A stretch of 32,938 nt of DNA from Candidatus Buchananbacteria bacterium (GCA_903907165.1 CAIVNC010000031.1:1-32938), one strand, 5' to 3'; shown: positions 1 through 8,054, counted from the first letter of the stretch. The notes: generated by a model from the sequence alone, not told the origin. Program-made: numbers and translations.

Positions 1-2091
1 CTTCATTTCTACATTTTTTGGAACTTCAGAGTATTTCAAGAATTCCATGGCGGAACTAGCGCGACCCTGAGTCATAGAACGCAAGGAAGTGGTATAGCCA
101 AACATTTCAGACAATGGAACTTCAGCGGAAACAACTTTAACAGCAGAAGAACCTTCGCCACGATCAGCCATAGAACCGATAATCGCACGGCGAGAATTTA
201 AGTCACCAATGACATCGCCCATAAATTGTTCAGGTACAACAACTTCAACTTTCATAACTGGCTCAAGAATACAAGCGCCAGCTTTTTTGGAAGCAGCTTG
301 AAGCGCCATAGAACCGGCGATTTTGAAAGCAGCTTCGGAAGAGTCGACATCATGATAAGATCCGTCAAAAACAGTAGCCTTAACATCGATCAAAGGGTAA
401 CCAGCAACTACACCGCGAGCCATAGCTTCAAAAATACCTTTTTCAATAGGTTTGATAAATTCTCTTGGAATAGCGCCGCCCTTGATTTCATCGACGAATT
501 CAAAATTTTTGCCTGGTTCTGATGGTTCAATGCGAATCCAGCAATGGCCATATTGACCACGACCGCCGGACTGTTTGACATATTTGCCTTCAGCTTCAGC
601 TTTGCCCTTGATAGTTTCGCGATAAGCAACCTGAGGAGCACCGATATTGGCTTCAACTTTGAACTCACGTTTCATACGATCAACAATGATATCCAAGTGC
701 AATTCTCCCATACCAGAAATAATAGTCTGGCCAGTTTCTTCATCGGTATGAACACGGAAAGTTGGATCTTCTTCAGCAAGTTTTGATAAAGCCAAGCCCA
801 TTTTTTCTTGATCGTTCTTGGTTTTTGGTTCAACAGCAATATCGATAACTGGTTCAGGGAAAACAATCTTTTCCAAGAAGACTGGGAATTCAGCATCGGA
901 CAAAGTATCACCAGTAGTAACATTTTTGACACCGACGATAGCGGCAATTTCACCAGCATAAACTTCAGCAACTTCTTCACGAGAGTTAGCGTGCATACGT
1001 AAAATACGTCCAACTCTTTCTTTGTCGCCAGTAGTATTATTAACGATATAAGAACCAGTTCTTAAAACGCCAGTGTAAACGCGATAAAAAACCAATTTAC
1101 CAACGAAAGGATCGGTGGCAATCTTAAATGCCAAACCAACAAGTGGTGAATCATCGGAGATAGTGAGTGGAATTACTTTTTCTTCATCATTAACATCATG
1201 AGCAATTGGAGAACCGATATCAACTGGAGATGGCAAATACTGAGCAACGCAATCCAATAAGAATTGAACGCCTTTATTCTTCAAAGCAGAACCACATAAG
1301 ATTGGCACAATCTTGTTAGCAATAACAGCCTTTCTTAGGACTCTCTTTAAATCAGGGATACCGATTTCTTCTCCGGCCAAATATTTTTCCATCAAAGCTT
1401 CATCTTGTTCAACAATCGCTTCAACTAATTCAGCGCGATATTTTTTAGCTCTTTCAACTTCATCAGCTGGAATATCTGTTTCTTCCCACTTAGTGCCCAT
1501 GTCATCTTTATAGATAACAGCTTTCATGGTGAACAAATCAATAATACCAGTGAAAGTTTCAGCAGCGCCGACTGGAAGGTAAATAGGATAAGCATGAGAA
1601 GTCAAACGATCATGAATAGTATCCATATCGTGATAAAAATCAGCACCCATACGATCCATCTTGTTGATGAAACCGATTTTTGGTACGTGATACTTCTCTG
1701 ATTGTCTCCAGACAGTCTCTGATTGAGGCTCTACGCCGGCTACACCGTCAAAAACGATAACACCGCCATCAAGGACGCGCAAAGAGCGCTCAACCTCAAC
1801 AGTAAAGTCTACGTGGCCGGGAGTATCAATTAAGTTGATCTGGATTTCTCCACCGCCCAACCAATCTACGTTTGGCCAAAAACAAGTAGTAGCAGCAGAA
1901 GTGATAGTAATGCCTCTTTCTTGTTCTTGTTCCATCCAGTCCATAGTGGCTTGTCCTTCATGAACTTCGCCGATCTTATGTTTTTTACCGGTGTAGAATA
2001 AAACGCGTTCAGAAACAGTAGTTTTGCCAGCATCAATGTGGGCAATAATACCTATGTTTCTAATTTTGTCTAAATCGTGTCCTCTGGCCAT
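1..2091 (-). CDS. fusA: Translation elongation factor G (partial, 3' end beyond left edge)
   Basis: Minus-strand frame open from ATG at 2091 to the window edge: [72 protein letters not shown]...[23 protein letters not shown]...NKMDR. G1-G4 motifs present. Absent from the ORF track because no stop falls inside the window. Confidence 0.98.
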   Translation of the reverse strand, partial: MARGHDLDKIRNIGIIAHIDAGKTTVSERVLFYTGKKHKIGEVHEGQATMDWMEQEQERGITITSAATTCFWPNVDWLGGGEIQINLIDTPGHVDFTVEVERSLRVLDGGVIVFDGVAGVEPQSETVWRQSEKYHVPKIGFINKMDRMGADFYHDMDTIHDRLTSHAYPIYLPVGAAETFTGIIDLFTMKAVIYKDDMGTKWEETDIPADEVERAKKYRAELVEAIVEQDEALMEKYLAGEEIGIPDLKRVLRKAVIANKIVPILCGSALKNKGVQFLLDCVAQYLPSPVDIGSPIAHDVNDEEKVIPLTISDDSPLVGLAFKIATDPFVGKLVFYRVYTGVLRTGSYIVNNTTGDKERVGRILRMHANSREEVAEVYAGEIAAIVGVKNVTTGDTLSDAEFPVFLEKIVFPEPVIDIAVEPKTKNDQEKMGLALSKLAEEDPTFRVHTDEETGQTIISGMGELHLDIIVDRMKREFKVEANIGAPQVAYRETIKGKAEAEGKYVKQSGGRGQYGHCWIRIEPSEPGKNFEFVDEIKGGAIPREFIKPIEKGIFEAMARGVVAGYPLIDVKATVFDGSYHDVDSSEAAFKIAGSMALQAASKKAGACILEPVMKVEVVVPEQFMGDVIGDLNSRRAIIGSMADRGEGSSAVKVVSAEVPLSEMFGYTTSLRSMTQGRASSAMEFLKYSEVPKNVEMK

Positions 2092-2111
2092 AGAATTTAT
2101 TTTTTAAAAAA

Positions 2112-2150
2112 TTTAATGTTTAATTTCGGATTACAAAATTAAACATTAAA
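2112..2150. repeat. 15-bp perfect AT-only inverted repeat in the rpsG-fusA spacer
   Basis: TTTAATGTTTAATTT-cggattaca-AAATTAAACATTAAA. Confidence 0.85.
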
Positions 2151-2182
2151 GAGTTATTTAAGAGATTAAATTAATTTTGCGA

Positions 2183-2650
2183 TTAACTGCTAAAGTGAGC
2201 AAAAGCACGGTTAGCTTCGGCCATCTTATAAGTATCTTGTTTCTTCTTGAAAGTAGTACCTTCATTGTTATAAGCTGCTGTCAATTCTTCAGCTAACTTT
2301 TCAGCCATTCTCTTGCCTTTTTTAGCGCGAGCAGCGGCGAGCAACCATCTGCAACCAAGAGTATAACTTCTTTCAGCGCGAACAGCGACTGGAACCTGGT
2401 AGTTAGCGCCACCGACACGTCGGCCACGGATTTCTACGGTTGGAGAAACATTTCTGATAGCTTGAGTGAAAACATCCAAAGGATCTAATTTGGTTTTGGC
2501 AGAAATAATATCAAAGCAATCATAAACAATCTCACGAGCGGCATTCTTCTTGCCTCTTTCCATGATATAGTTGATGAGTTTGGATACATCCTCGCGACCG
2601 AATTTGCCGTCTGGTTGAATTACTCTTTTTGTAGCTGGTTTACCTCGCAT
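2183..2650 (-). CDS. rpsG: 30S ribosomal protein S7
   Basis: MRGKPATKRVIQPDGKFGREDVSKLINYIMERGKK...VSPTVEIRGRRVGGANYQVPVAVRAERS is an S7 signature; lies between rpsL and fusA. Confidence 0.98.
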   Translation of the reverse strand: MRGKPATKRVIQPDGKFGREDVSKLINYIMERGKKNAAREIVYDCFDIISAKTKLDPLDVFTQAIRNVSPTVEIRGRRVGGANYQVPVAVRAERSYTLGCRWLLAAARAKKGKRMAEKLAEELTAAYNNEGTTFKKKQDTYKMAEANRAFAHFSS

Positions 2651-2676
2651 AATTTTATATTACCTTAATCTATAAT

Positions 2677-3102
2677 TTATTTAGCTTTCTTTTCTTTCTT
2701 AACACCGTATAAGCTTCGGCTCTTCTTACGCTTGGCTACACCGGCTGAATCGTAAACACCGCGAACGATATGATATCTGACACCTGGCAAATCTTTAACT
2801 CTGCCACCTCTGATCAATACGATGGAGTGCTCCTGCAAATTGTGACCTTCTCCTGGAATATAAGCAGTAACTTCTTGGCCGTTAGATAAACGGACACGAG
2901 CGATTTTACGCAAAGCGGAGTTTGGTTTTTTAGGAGTGGTAGTTCTAACTTGAGTACAAACGCCACGCTTAAACTGATTACCTTTATCCATAGTTTTGCT
3001 TTTGCGGTGCAAACTATCTAAAGTAATTTGTAAGTCAGGGGTCTTGGACTTAGCATTCTTACTGGTTCTACCTTTTTTCAACAATTGATTGATCGTTGGC
3101 AT
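2677..3102 (-). CDS. rpsL: 30S ribosomal protein S12
   Basis: [12 protein letters not shown]...[70 protein letters not shown]. Confidence 0.99.
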   Translation of the reverse strand: MPTINQLLKKGRTSKNAKSKTPDLQITLDSLHRKSKTMDKGNQFKRGVCTQVRTTTPKKPNSALRKIARVRLSNGQEVTAYIPGEGHNLQEHSIVLIRGGRVKDLPGVRYHIVRGVYDSAGVAKRKKSRSLYGVKKEKKAK

Positions 3103-3113
3103 ATTTTGCGGTT

Positions 3114-3182
3114 AAAAAAATCCCTTGATTCGGGATTCCCTAGGAAAATACTTTTAAATTATTTTCTAATGTGTCAGGGAAT
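3114..3182 (-). promoter_or_regulatory. Structured rpsL leader with terminator-like hairpin and overlapping alternative stem
   Basis: RNA sense: ATTCCCT(3182-3176)...GAAAATA/TATTTTC inner stem...AGGGAAT(3141-3135), followed by AATCCC-gaatcaa-GGGATT(3137-3119) and a T run (3118-3114). Confidence 0.6.
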
Positions 3183-3214
3183 TTAGTCTTTTATTAAATA
3201 TTAAATACAACAAT

Positions 3215-3243
3215 ATTTTAAACAATTAATCGGAATAAGTCAA
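3215..3243 (-). promoter_or_regulatory. Putative sigma70-type promoter of the rpsL-rpsG-fusA operon
   Basis: Minus strand TTGACT (3243-3238), 17-nt spacer, TAAAAT (3220-3215), about 110 nt upstream of rpsL. Confidence 0.7.
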
Positions 3244-3298
3244 GATTAAGTGTTTCACAGCTTATACTCTTTGTTTTTTTGTCTAAATTTAGGCAAAT

Positions 3299-3370
3299 TT
3301 AACTTCCAAAACCGCCGGCCTGGATTTCCCAGAGCTTATTGTAAATCCCCTCTTTTTTGAACAATGCCAA
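3299..3370 (-). pseudogene. Remnant resembling an ABC-transporter ATPase C-terminus
   Basis: In-frame codons immediately after the M50 stop read LALFKKEGIYNKLWEIQAGGFGS*, resembling the '(HE)xLLxKxGxYxxLWxxQxGGF' tail of ABC exporters; no Walker or signature motifs present. Confidence 0.4.
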
Positions 3371-4021
3371 TTAACCAATGATTTTATTCAAAATTCCAAA
3401 ACCGAAATTAAAGAATATTCCCAAGATATTAATAGAAGTGTAAGAGCCCAGAAGAATCAAACCAATCAATAAAAACGAACCATATTTATCTAACCAATAT
3501 TTAACCTCATTCAAAGAATCAGGCAATAGTGCAAAAAGAACTTTGGAACCGTCTAGTGGTGGAATTGGAATCAAGTTGAAAATCATCAAAGCGCTGTTAA
3601 CAACAACCGAGGCATAGAAAAATAGCACTAATAAATTACTTTCGCCTAAAGTCGGAAAGAAAAATTTATATGCCAAATTAAAACCAAATAACATGATAAA
3701 ATTGGAAGCTGGACCAGCAATGGCCACGAGAGCCATCGCCCAGCGGCCGTTTCGCAATCTGGAATAATTGACTGGCACTGGCTTGGCCCAACCAAAAGGT
3801 GGTAAACCGGAAATCAGCAAGATAATCGGCAATACAACAGTTCCAATAGGATCGATATGCTTCAGCGGGTTAAGGCTCAGACGGCCAACGCTCTCGGCCG
3901 TGTCATCGCCAAAAAATTTAGCTACCAAGGCATGGGAAAATTCATGGACAGTAATAGCAATTAGAACCGCCAAAATCTCAGCAACAATAAACATTGGATT
4001 AGAAAACAGATCAGTAGACAT
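3371..4021 (-). CDS. Site-2 protease family (M50) membrane metalloprotease
   Basis: HEFSH zinc motif near the N-terminus, 'NLIPIPPLDGSK' second motif, several hydrophobic helices. Confidence 0.93.
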   Translation of the reverse strand: MSTDLFSNPMFIVAEILAVLIAITVHEFSHALVAKFFGDDTAESVGRLSLNPLKHIDPIGTVVLPIILLISGLPPFGWAKPVPVNYSRLRNGRWAMALVAIAGPASNFIMLFGFNLAYKFFFPTLGESNLLVLFFYASVVVNSALMIFNLIPIPPLDGSKVLFALLPDSLNEVKYWLDKYGSFLLIGLILLGSYTSINILGIFFNFGFGILNKIIG

Positions 4022-4157
4022 ATTTTTAGGGTTTTTATGATTGATTTAACTAAATATTACCACGATTGACTAATTTTTACAATTATGCTAAAATCAACTT
4101 TGACAATTATGCCGGTAGCACCGGTAGCGTCTATAATACAAAATAATTAATCTCATT

Positions 4158-4337
4158 ATGCCTCAAGCATGCGCCATCTGTGGCCGAGGAACAGTTACCT
4201 CATTTAGCGTCAGCCACTCCAAGATCAAAACCAAAACCACTCAGAAAATCAATTTGCAAAGCAAAAAGATTGGTGGTCAAAAAGAAAGAATCTGCACCAA
4301 CTGCATCAAGACTTTGGCCAAAAACTCCGCAAAGTAA
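4158..4337 (+). CDS. rpmB: 50S ribosomal protein L28 (59 aa)
   Basis: ATG at 4158, TAA at 4335-4337: MPQACAICGRGTVTSFSVSHSKIKTKTTQKINLQSKKIGGQKERICTNCIKTLAKNSAK. L28 pattern (CxxCGkg...VSHS...K.N.Q.....RICTxC.K) with two CxxC pairs. Below the ORF-track length cutoff. Confidence 0.93.
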   Translation: MPQACAICGRGTVTSFSVSHSKIKTKTTQKINLQSKKIGGQKERICTNCIKTLAKNSAK

Positions 4338-4350
4338 TTTTGTTTATTTC

Positions 4351-4385
4351 AAAACAGCCTCGATTTCATTCGAGGCTGTTTTTTA
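4351..4385. terminator. Bidirectional intrinsic terminator between convergent rpmB and VOC gene
   Basis: Perfect 13-bp inverted repeat AAAACAGCCTCGA-tttcat-TCGAGGCTGTTTT, with T-rich sequence on the plus side and A-rich on the other. Confidence 0.9.
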
Positions 4386-4403
4386 TTTTATGGGAACGAC
4401 AAT

Positions 4404-4817
4404 TTATTTAGCTTTCCATTCTGTGGGTTGCATCAAGGCAAACATGTTTCCTTCTGTGTCTTCAGCGTTAGCAAACCAACCAACTTTTGGCATCTCCATT
4501 TTTTCCTGAGTGATCTTGCCGCCATTTTTCTTGACCGCTTCAACGGCCTCATCTATACTTTCAACTTCAATCGTACAATCATAAGTGTAAAGTTTTTTAT
4601 CGGCCGGACGCTGATACATACCGCCATTTATTCCAGCGGTTCCATCTGGACCAGTGACCAAACCCCAATAGTCCATTCCGCCTTGCATTTCATCGCCTTC
4701 CTTAGCGTCCTTACTCATCCACTTTTCAACCTTCCAACCAAAGGCATTCTCATAAAATTTTTTAGCTCTGGCAATATCATCTGCCTGGAGCTCAAAATGT
4801 ATAACGCGATTTTTCAT
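4404..4817 (-). CDS. VOC (glyoxalase/bleomycin-resistance-like) family protein
   Basis: MKNRVIHFELQADDIARAKKFYENAFGWKVEKW...GLVTGPDGTAGINGGMY...EVESIDEAVEAVKKNGGKI...PKVGWFANAEDTEGNMFALMQP. Confidence 0.9.
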   Translation of the reverse strand: MKNRVIHFELQADDIARAKKFYENAFGWKVEKWMSKDAKEGDEMQGGMDYWGLVTGPDGTAGINGGMYQRPADKKLYTYDCTIEVESIDEAVEAVKKNGGKITQEKMEMPKVGWFANAEDTEGNMFALMQPTEWKAK

Positions 4818-4913
4818 ATGTTTAATTTAATTTATTAAACTATTTTAATAAAAAATATTTTCTTGTATCTTTATTATAGTTTATTAGGGTTAAGATAAGA
4901 TTAAGAAGAAGAA

Positions 4914-4950
4914 AATAAAAAAGCTCTCAATCTTTCTTCAAGATGAGAGC
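4914..4950 (-). terminator. Intrinsic terminator downstream of the NDK-like gene
   Basis: Minus-strand GCTCTCATCTTGAAGAAAGATTGAGAGC stem (one bulge) followed by TTTTTTATTTT. Confidence 0.8.
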
Positions 4951-4983
4951 GTTTATTTTTTGAATCATGGAGAGGATCATTCC

Positions 4984-5889
4984 TTATCTCTTGCAAGGAC
5001 CCCAGACTCTGATTTCCTTTTTAACCGCTTCTTCGCAGTCTGCCGCGTGAACAGGGCTATCAAGACACCTCTTCTCATTGTCGGCGGCTTCAAAGCTGTC
5101 ATGGGAAAAGTCGAAGCGAATTTCACCGGGACTGCCCTTGCTTGGATCGGTCGGTCCAATCAAGCGGCGGATTCCACTGATGGTCAAACCTTTTCTGCCG
5201 GCCAGAATAATCACCCTGATCCAACCAGAGGCCAGATCATCGGCGATTTGATCGCGAAGTTCCTTGGCTTTTTCCGGGCCAAGCTTCGCTACCTTTTCTT
5301 GCTCCCAGGCGTCATCGTAGTGTAACCTCGCCTGCTCCAGAGTTGGCTTGACAGGAAACTGATCGACGAGAACATAGCCCTTGCGAATAAACCTGGTGAT
5401 GATCTCGTCGGCCTGACAATAACGATTGGGCTTGACGATCACCAGACCAAGGTCAAAGATTTTGCCAAATCCCTTGCGATTCGAGTCATGGGCTTTGTCG
5501 CGATAGTAAAGATACCAATCGCGTTTACCATCAAACCCTTCCTCATACGACCTGCCAGCAAGAAATTCTTTAGTAACCCTGGCGGCCGCATCAACCTCCT
5601 TTTGAGTAGTGAGATCGGTCGCGATCATACCTGGAGGAAGTTTTAATTTCTTTTTTCTGCTTCCTTTGTCCCCCACCCGATCGACCAACTTGATACCATC
5701 CGGTCCAATGACGGGCTCACTATGACCGGGTATTTGCCGGGCAATTTTCTTCATGGCATCTCTCTGCTGTTTCTGCTGCTGTTTTTTTGGCTTTCCCACC
5801 GACAAAACACCAAATCTTTCCTCGGCAATGGAAAGTGGCAATCTGGGACCTTTCCATTCCACGTATCCATCTTTATTTCTTTCAACCAT
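4984..5889 (-). CDS. Long NDK-like protein: about 150-aa uncharacterised N-terminal region plus divergent nucleoside diphosphate kinase-like C-terminal domain
   Basis: C-terminal half: DLGLVIVKPNRYCQADEIITRFIRKGYVLVDQFPVKPTLEQARLHYDD...GIRRLIGPTDPSKGSPGEIRFDFSHDSFEAADNEKRCLDSPVHAADCEEAVKKEI. Start placed at ATG 5889 (MVERNKDG) because GGAGG lies just upstream; ORF track extends to 5901. Confidence 0.75.
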   Translation of the reverse strand: MVERNKDGYVEWKGPRLPLSIAEERFGVLSVGKPKKQQQKQQRDAMKKIARQIPGHSEPVIGPDGIKLVDRVGDKGSRKKKLKLPPGMIATDLTTQKEVDAAARVTKEFLAGRSYEEGFDGKRDWYLYYRDKAHDSNRKGFGKIFDLGLVIVKPNRYCQADEIITRFIRKGYVLVDQFPVKPTLEQARLHYDDAWEQEKVAKLGPEKAKELRDQIADDLASGWIRVIILAGRKGLTISGIRRLIGPTDPSKGSPGEIRFDFSHDSFEAADNEKRCLDSPVHAADCEEAVKKEIRVWGPCKR

Positions 5890-5945
5890 GATATCCTCCA
5901 AACCTCGAATAAATTTTACTCACTGTGCGAACTTACTTGTGCCAG

Positions 5946-5974
5946 ACTTTAACAGAACAGCACTAAATTGTCAA
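5946..5974 (-). promoter_or_regulatory. Putative promoter of the NDK-like gene
   Basis: Minus strand TTGACA (5974-5969), 17-nt spacer, TAAAGT (5951-5946). Confidence 0.55.
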
Positions 5975-5975
5975 A

Positions 5976-6003
5976 TAAAAAAAGCTCCCAACTTCTGAGA
6001 GCT
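5976..6003 (-). terminator. Intrinsic terminator downstream of zinc-ribbon protein A
   Basis: Minus-strand AGCTCTCAgaagTTGGGAGCT stem (one G-U pair) followed by TTTTTTT. Confidence 0.8.
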
Positions 6004-6028
6004 TATTTGAATCAACCACGATCAGAAA

Positions 6029-6529
6029 CTACTGATCTTCATCGGTCAAAGCCAAAGCCTGCTCACCGGTATACGATTGAGCAAACTGATGAACGCGATG
6101 GAAACTACTTTGGCCGTTCTTGTAGAACTCTCGGAAATAGCCAAGGACAAATCTGCGGTCGGTAAAAAAATATTCCTTGATCGCCAAACCATCATTACTG
6201 ATCGCCCAGTGATTTTTTTCTTGGCGAGACAAAACATCAGCGGCCATCAAAATGATCAGCATCAAATCTTGATGATCGCTACTATCCCTGTCGTGCCGAC
6301 AATTCTCATGATAGAACCGCCAATCAACTTGAACCAGCCCATCTTTCCCCCCTGACTTGACGAGGCCTTGATAGCGCTTGAGCAAAGCGATAAATTCTTT
6401 CTTGGCACAACTATCGCAGTTAAGTGCATCTCTTTCCACCTCAAACTTCAAGCCAAGATGTTCAACAAAAAACTTTCCATGCTCTTTCTTGAACGATTTG
6501 GAACACTTGAAACAATTTTGCCTATTCAT
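6029..6529 (-). CDS. Zinc-ribbon-like protein of unknown function (paralog A)
   Basis: MNRQNCFKCSKSFKKEH...ALNCDSCAKKEFIALL...VQVDWRFYHENCRHDR...SRQEKNHW. Two CxxC pairs; start placed at the ATG following AGAGGAAG; ORF track extends to 6568. Confidence 0.75.
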   Translation of the reverse strand: MNRQNCFKCSKSFKKEHGKFFVEHLGLKFEVERDALNCDSCAKKEFIALLKRYQGLVKSGGKDGLVQVDWRFYHENCRHDRDSSDHQDLMLIILMAADVLSRQEKNHWAISNDGLAIKEYFFTDRRFVLGYFREFYKNGQSSFHRVHQFAQSYTGEQALALTDEDQ

Positions 6530-6560
6530 GATTATCACTTCCTCTCTTTTTGAGCGCTTG

Positions 6561-7001
6561 CTAATCACGGCTAATTATCACTGATTCATTGACATCGAAA
6601 ACCTTCATGTAGATCCGCGCATCTTCTTGACGCCGAAAGAAAAGCATACTGTCATCAAGCCACGGATTTACTGAAGTGCTGGGAGGCCAAAAAAGATTGT
6701 AATGATTTTTTCGCTCAAAAGATAGAATCCTCAAGCTCAAAAGTATTCTCAACATTTCAGCTTGCCTCTCAGGAATGAGCTCCCCGTAGGGCGAACAACC
6801 GATCCGACTGGAATCACGATAAAACGTCCAATCAACAATCAAGCGGTCACCACTCCAAGAAACCAAATGATTATGCCGCCTAAGATTCTCAAAAAATATT
6901 GCCTCGCAATCAGGGCAGACTAGGGCCAGACAGTTTCTTTTCTTTACTGAAATAATCCTGGGTTTTAAGACCCTAGGACAAAATTGACAGGAATATTTCA
7001 T
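6561..7001 (-). CDS. Zinc-ribbon-like protein of unknown function (paralog B)
   Basis: MKYSCQFCPRVLK...LALVCPDCEAIFF...LIVDWTFYRDSSRIG...SFERKNHY. Shares CxxC...CxxC...VDWxFY...KNH[WY] order with paralog A; AAAGGAG upstream of ATG. Confidence 0.75.
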   Translation of the reverse strand: MKYSCQFCPRVLKPRIISVKKRNCLALVCPDCEAIFFENLRRHNHLVSWSGDRLIVDWTFYRDSSRIGCSPYGELIPERQAEMLRILLSLRILSFERKNHYNLFWPPSTSVNPWLDDSMLFFRRQEDARIYMKVFDVNESVIISRD

Positions 7002-7056
7002 GAAATCATCTCCTTTCCGAATTTATTTTAACGAACGATTTTTCTACTCAAATTGA

Positions 7057-7088
7057 CCGTCCTGTCCGCCAGCCGGCGGAGAGAACGG
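7057..7088. repeat. GC-rich imperfect palindrome (REP-like hairpin)
   Basis: CCGTCCTGTCCGCC-agcc-GGCGGAGAGAACGG: 14 positions with 2 mismatches, 4-nt loop, in an AT-rich intergenic region; no clear T tract. Confidence 0.8.
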
Positions 7089-7107
7089 CCATTTTAGATG
7101 AGACAAA

Positions 7108-7605
7108 TTATTGAGTGTGAATTTCGTAAACAGTAGTGTAGTTGCACAATTCATCTTCGCCAAACCACAAAGGAATTTCACGAGCAGCATCATTAGCATC
7201 AGCAGAAGCGTGAATCAAATTTTCGACAACTTTTTCTTTGGCATCAGCGTGCTTATAGCTGACGTGAGCATAGTCACCGCGGATAGTTCCAGGAAGAGCT
7301 GATTTTGGTTCGGTTGCGCCGATCATCATACGGACATTTTCGATAGCTTCAACACCTTCGATAACCATAGCGAGTACCGGACTAGTAGAAATAAAATCCA
7401 TCAGCAAAGCTCTGACTTTTTCACCACGACGAGTAGCGATATCTTCGCCATAATGTTCGCCGGCTTTTTGAGCATCCGCTTGCTTGAGTTTAACACCGAC
7501 AATTTTGTAGCCAGCTTTTTCAAAACGAGTGACAATTTCTCCCATCAGTCCTCTTTTGACTGCATCGGGTTTTAACAAAACTAGAGTTCTTTCAATCGTA
7601 GACAT
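7108..7605 (-). CDS. ndk: Nucleoside diphosphate kinase
   Basis: MSTIERTLVLLKPDAVKRGLMGEIVTRFEKAGYKIVG...VRMMIGATEPKSALPGTIRGDY...NLIHASAD. ATG at 7605; ORF track uses an upstream TTG (7614). Confidence 0.96.
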   Translation of the reverse strand: MSTIERTLVLLKPDAVKRGLMGEIVTRFEKAGYKIVGVKLKQADAQKAGEHYGEDIATRRGEKVRALLMDFISTSPVLAMVIEGVEAIENVRMMIGATEPKSALPGTIRGDYAHVSYKHADAKEKVVENLIHASADANDAAREIPLWFGEDELCNYTTVYEIHTQ

Positions 7606-7615
7606 AGTTTCCAAT

Positions 7616-7993
7616 TTATTTATTAATTACTTCTTTTATTTTTTCCATAATTTGAGTCGGGGTGTGCTGAGCTTTAACAAAATAACCATCGGCTCCAAGT
7701 TCTTCAGCTTTATTTTGATCTGACTCCTGACCAAGATTGGTCAACATGATTACCGAAATATCTTTGGTTTCAGCACCGCCTTTGATCGTTTGCAAAACCG
7801 TAAAACCATCAACTTCTGGCAAAATGACATCGAGTAGTACCACGTCCGGCTTCTGATGCTCTGCAATCTCAATCGCCTCACTACCCTTATCCGTATGAAT
7901 AACTTCATAACCTTCTTCTCGAAGACGCATCATGTACATATCAATGATCATTGAATCATCTTCGACTAGTAAAATTTTGATTTTTTTATCCAT
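7616..7993 (-). CDS. Response regulator receiver-only (CheY-like) protein
   Basis: KILLVEDDSMIIDMYMMRLREEGYEV...PDVVLLDVILPEVDGFTVL...VIMLTNLGQ...GADGYFVKAQ; acidic pair, phospho-Asp, T and K positions present; no output domain. Confidence 0.95.
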   Translation of the reverse strand: MDKKIKILLVEDDSMIIDMYMMRLREEGYEVIHTDKGSEAIEIAEHQKPDVVLLDVILPEVDGFTVLQTIKGGAETKDISVIMLTNLGQESDQNKAEELGADGYFVKAQHTPTQIMEKIKEVINK

Positions 7994-8054
7994 TTTTGTT
8001 GTTTATTTTATGGCCTCAGTTTAACAAATAACGCTAGAAAAATCAAGAAATTAG

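Noticed and set aside
226-1513. Several 60-113 aa ORFs on both strands
   Set aside because: They lie inside the continuous fusA frame; translations are antisense or out-of-frame and low-complexity.
2980-3060. Extra residues in the S12 N-terminal region ([22 protein letters not shown]) as a novel insertion
   Set aside because: A similar-length insertion is normal in Firmicutes-type S12 (for example B. subtilis); not unusual.
4102-4137. TTGACA ... TATAAT upstream of rpmB as a sigma70 promoter
   Set aside because: Spacer is about 26 nt, too long for a standard -35/-10 pair; the TATAAT may still function alone, but this is not supported.
4180-4509. 109-aa plus-strand ORF in the track
   Set aside because: Wrong frame of the rpmB (L28) gene; it then runs through the bidirectional terminator and antisense to the VOC gene.
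4984-7605. NDK-like gene and ndk as a simple recent tandem duplication
   Set aside because: Too divergent, different length, separated by unrelated genes and distinct expression signals.
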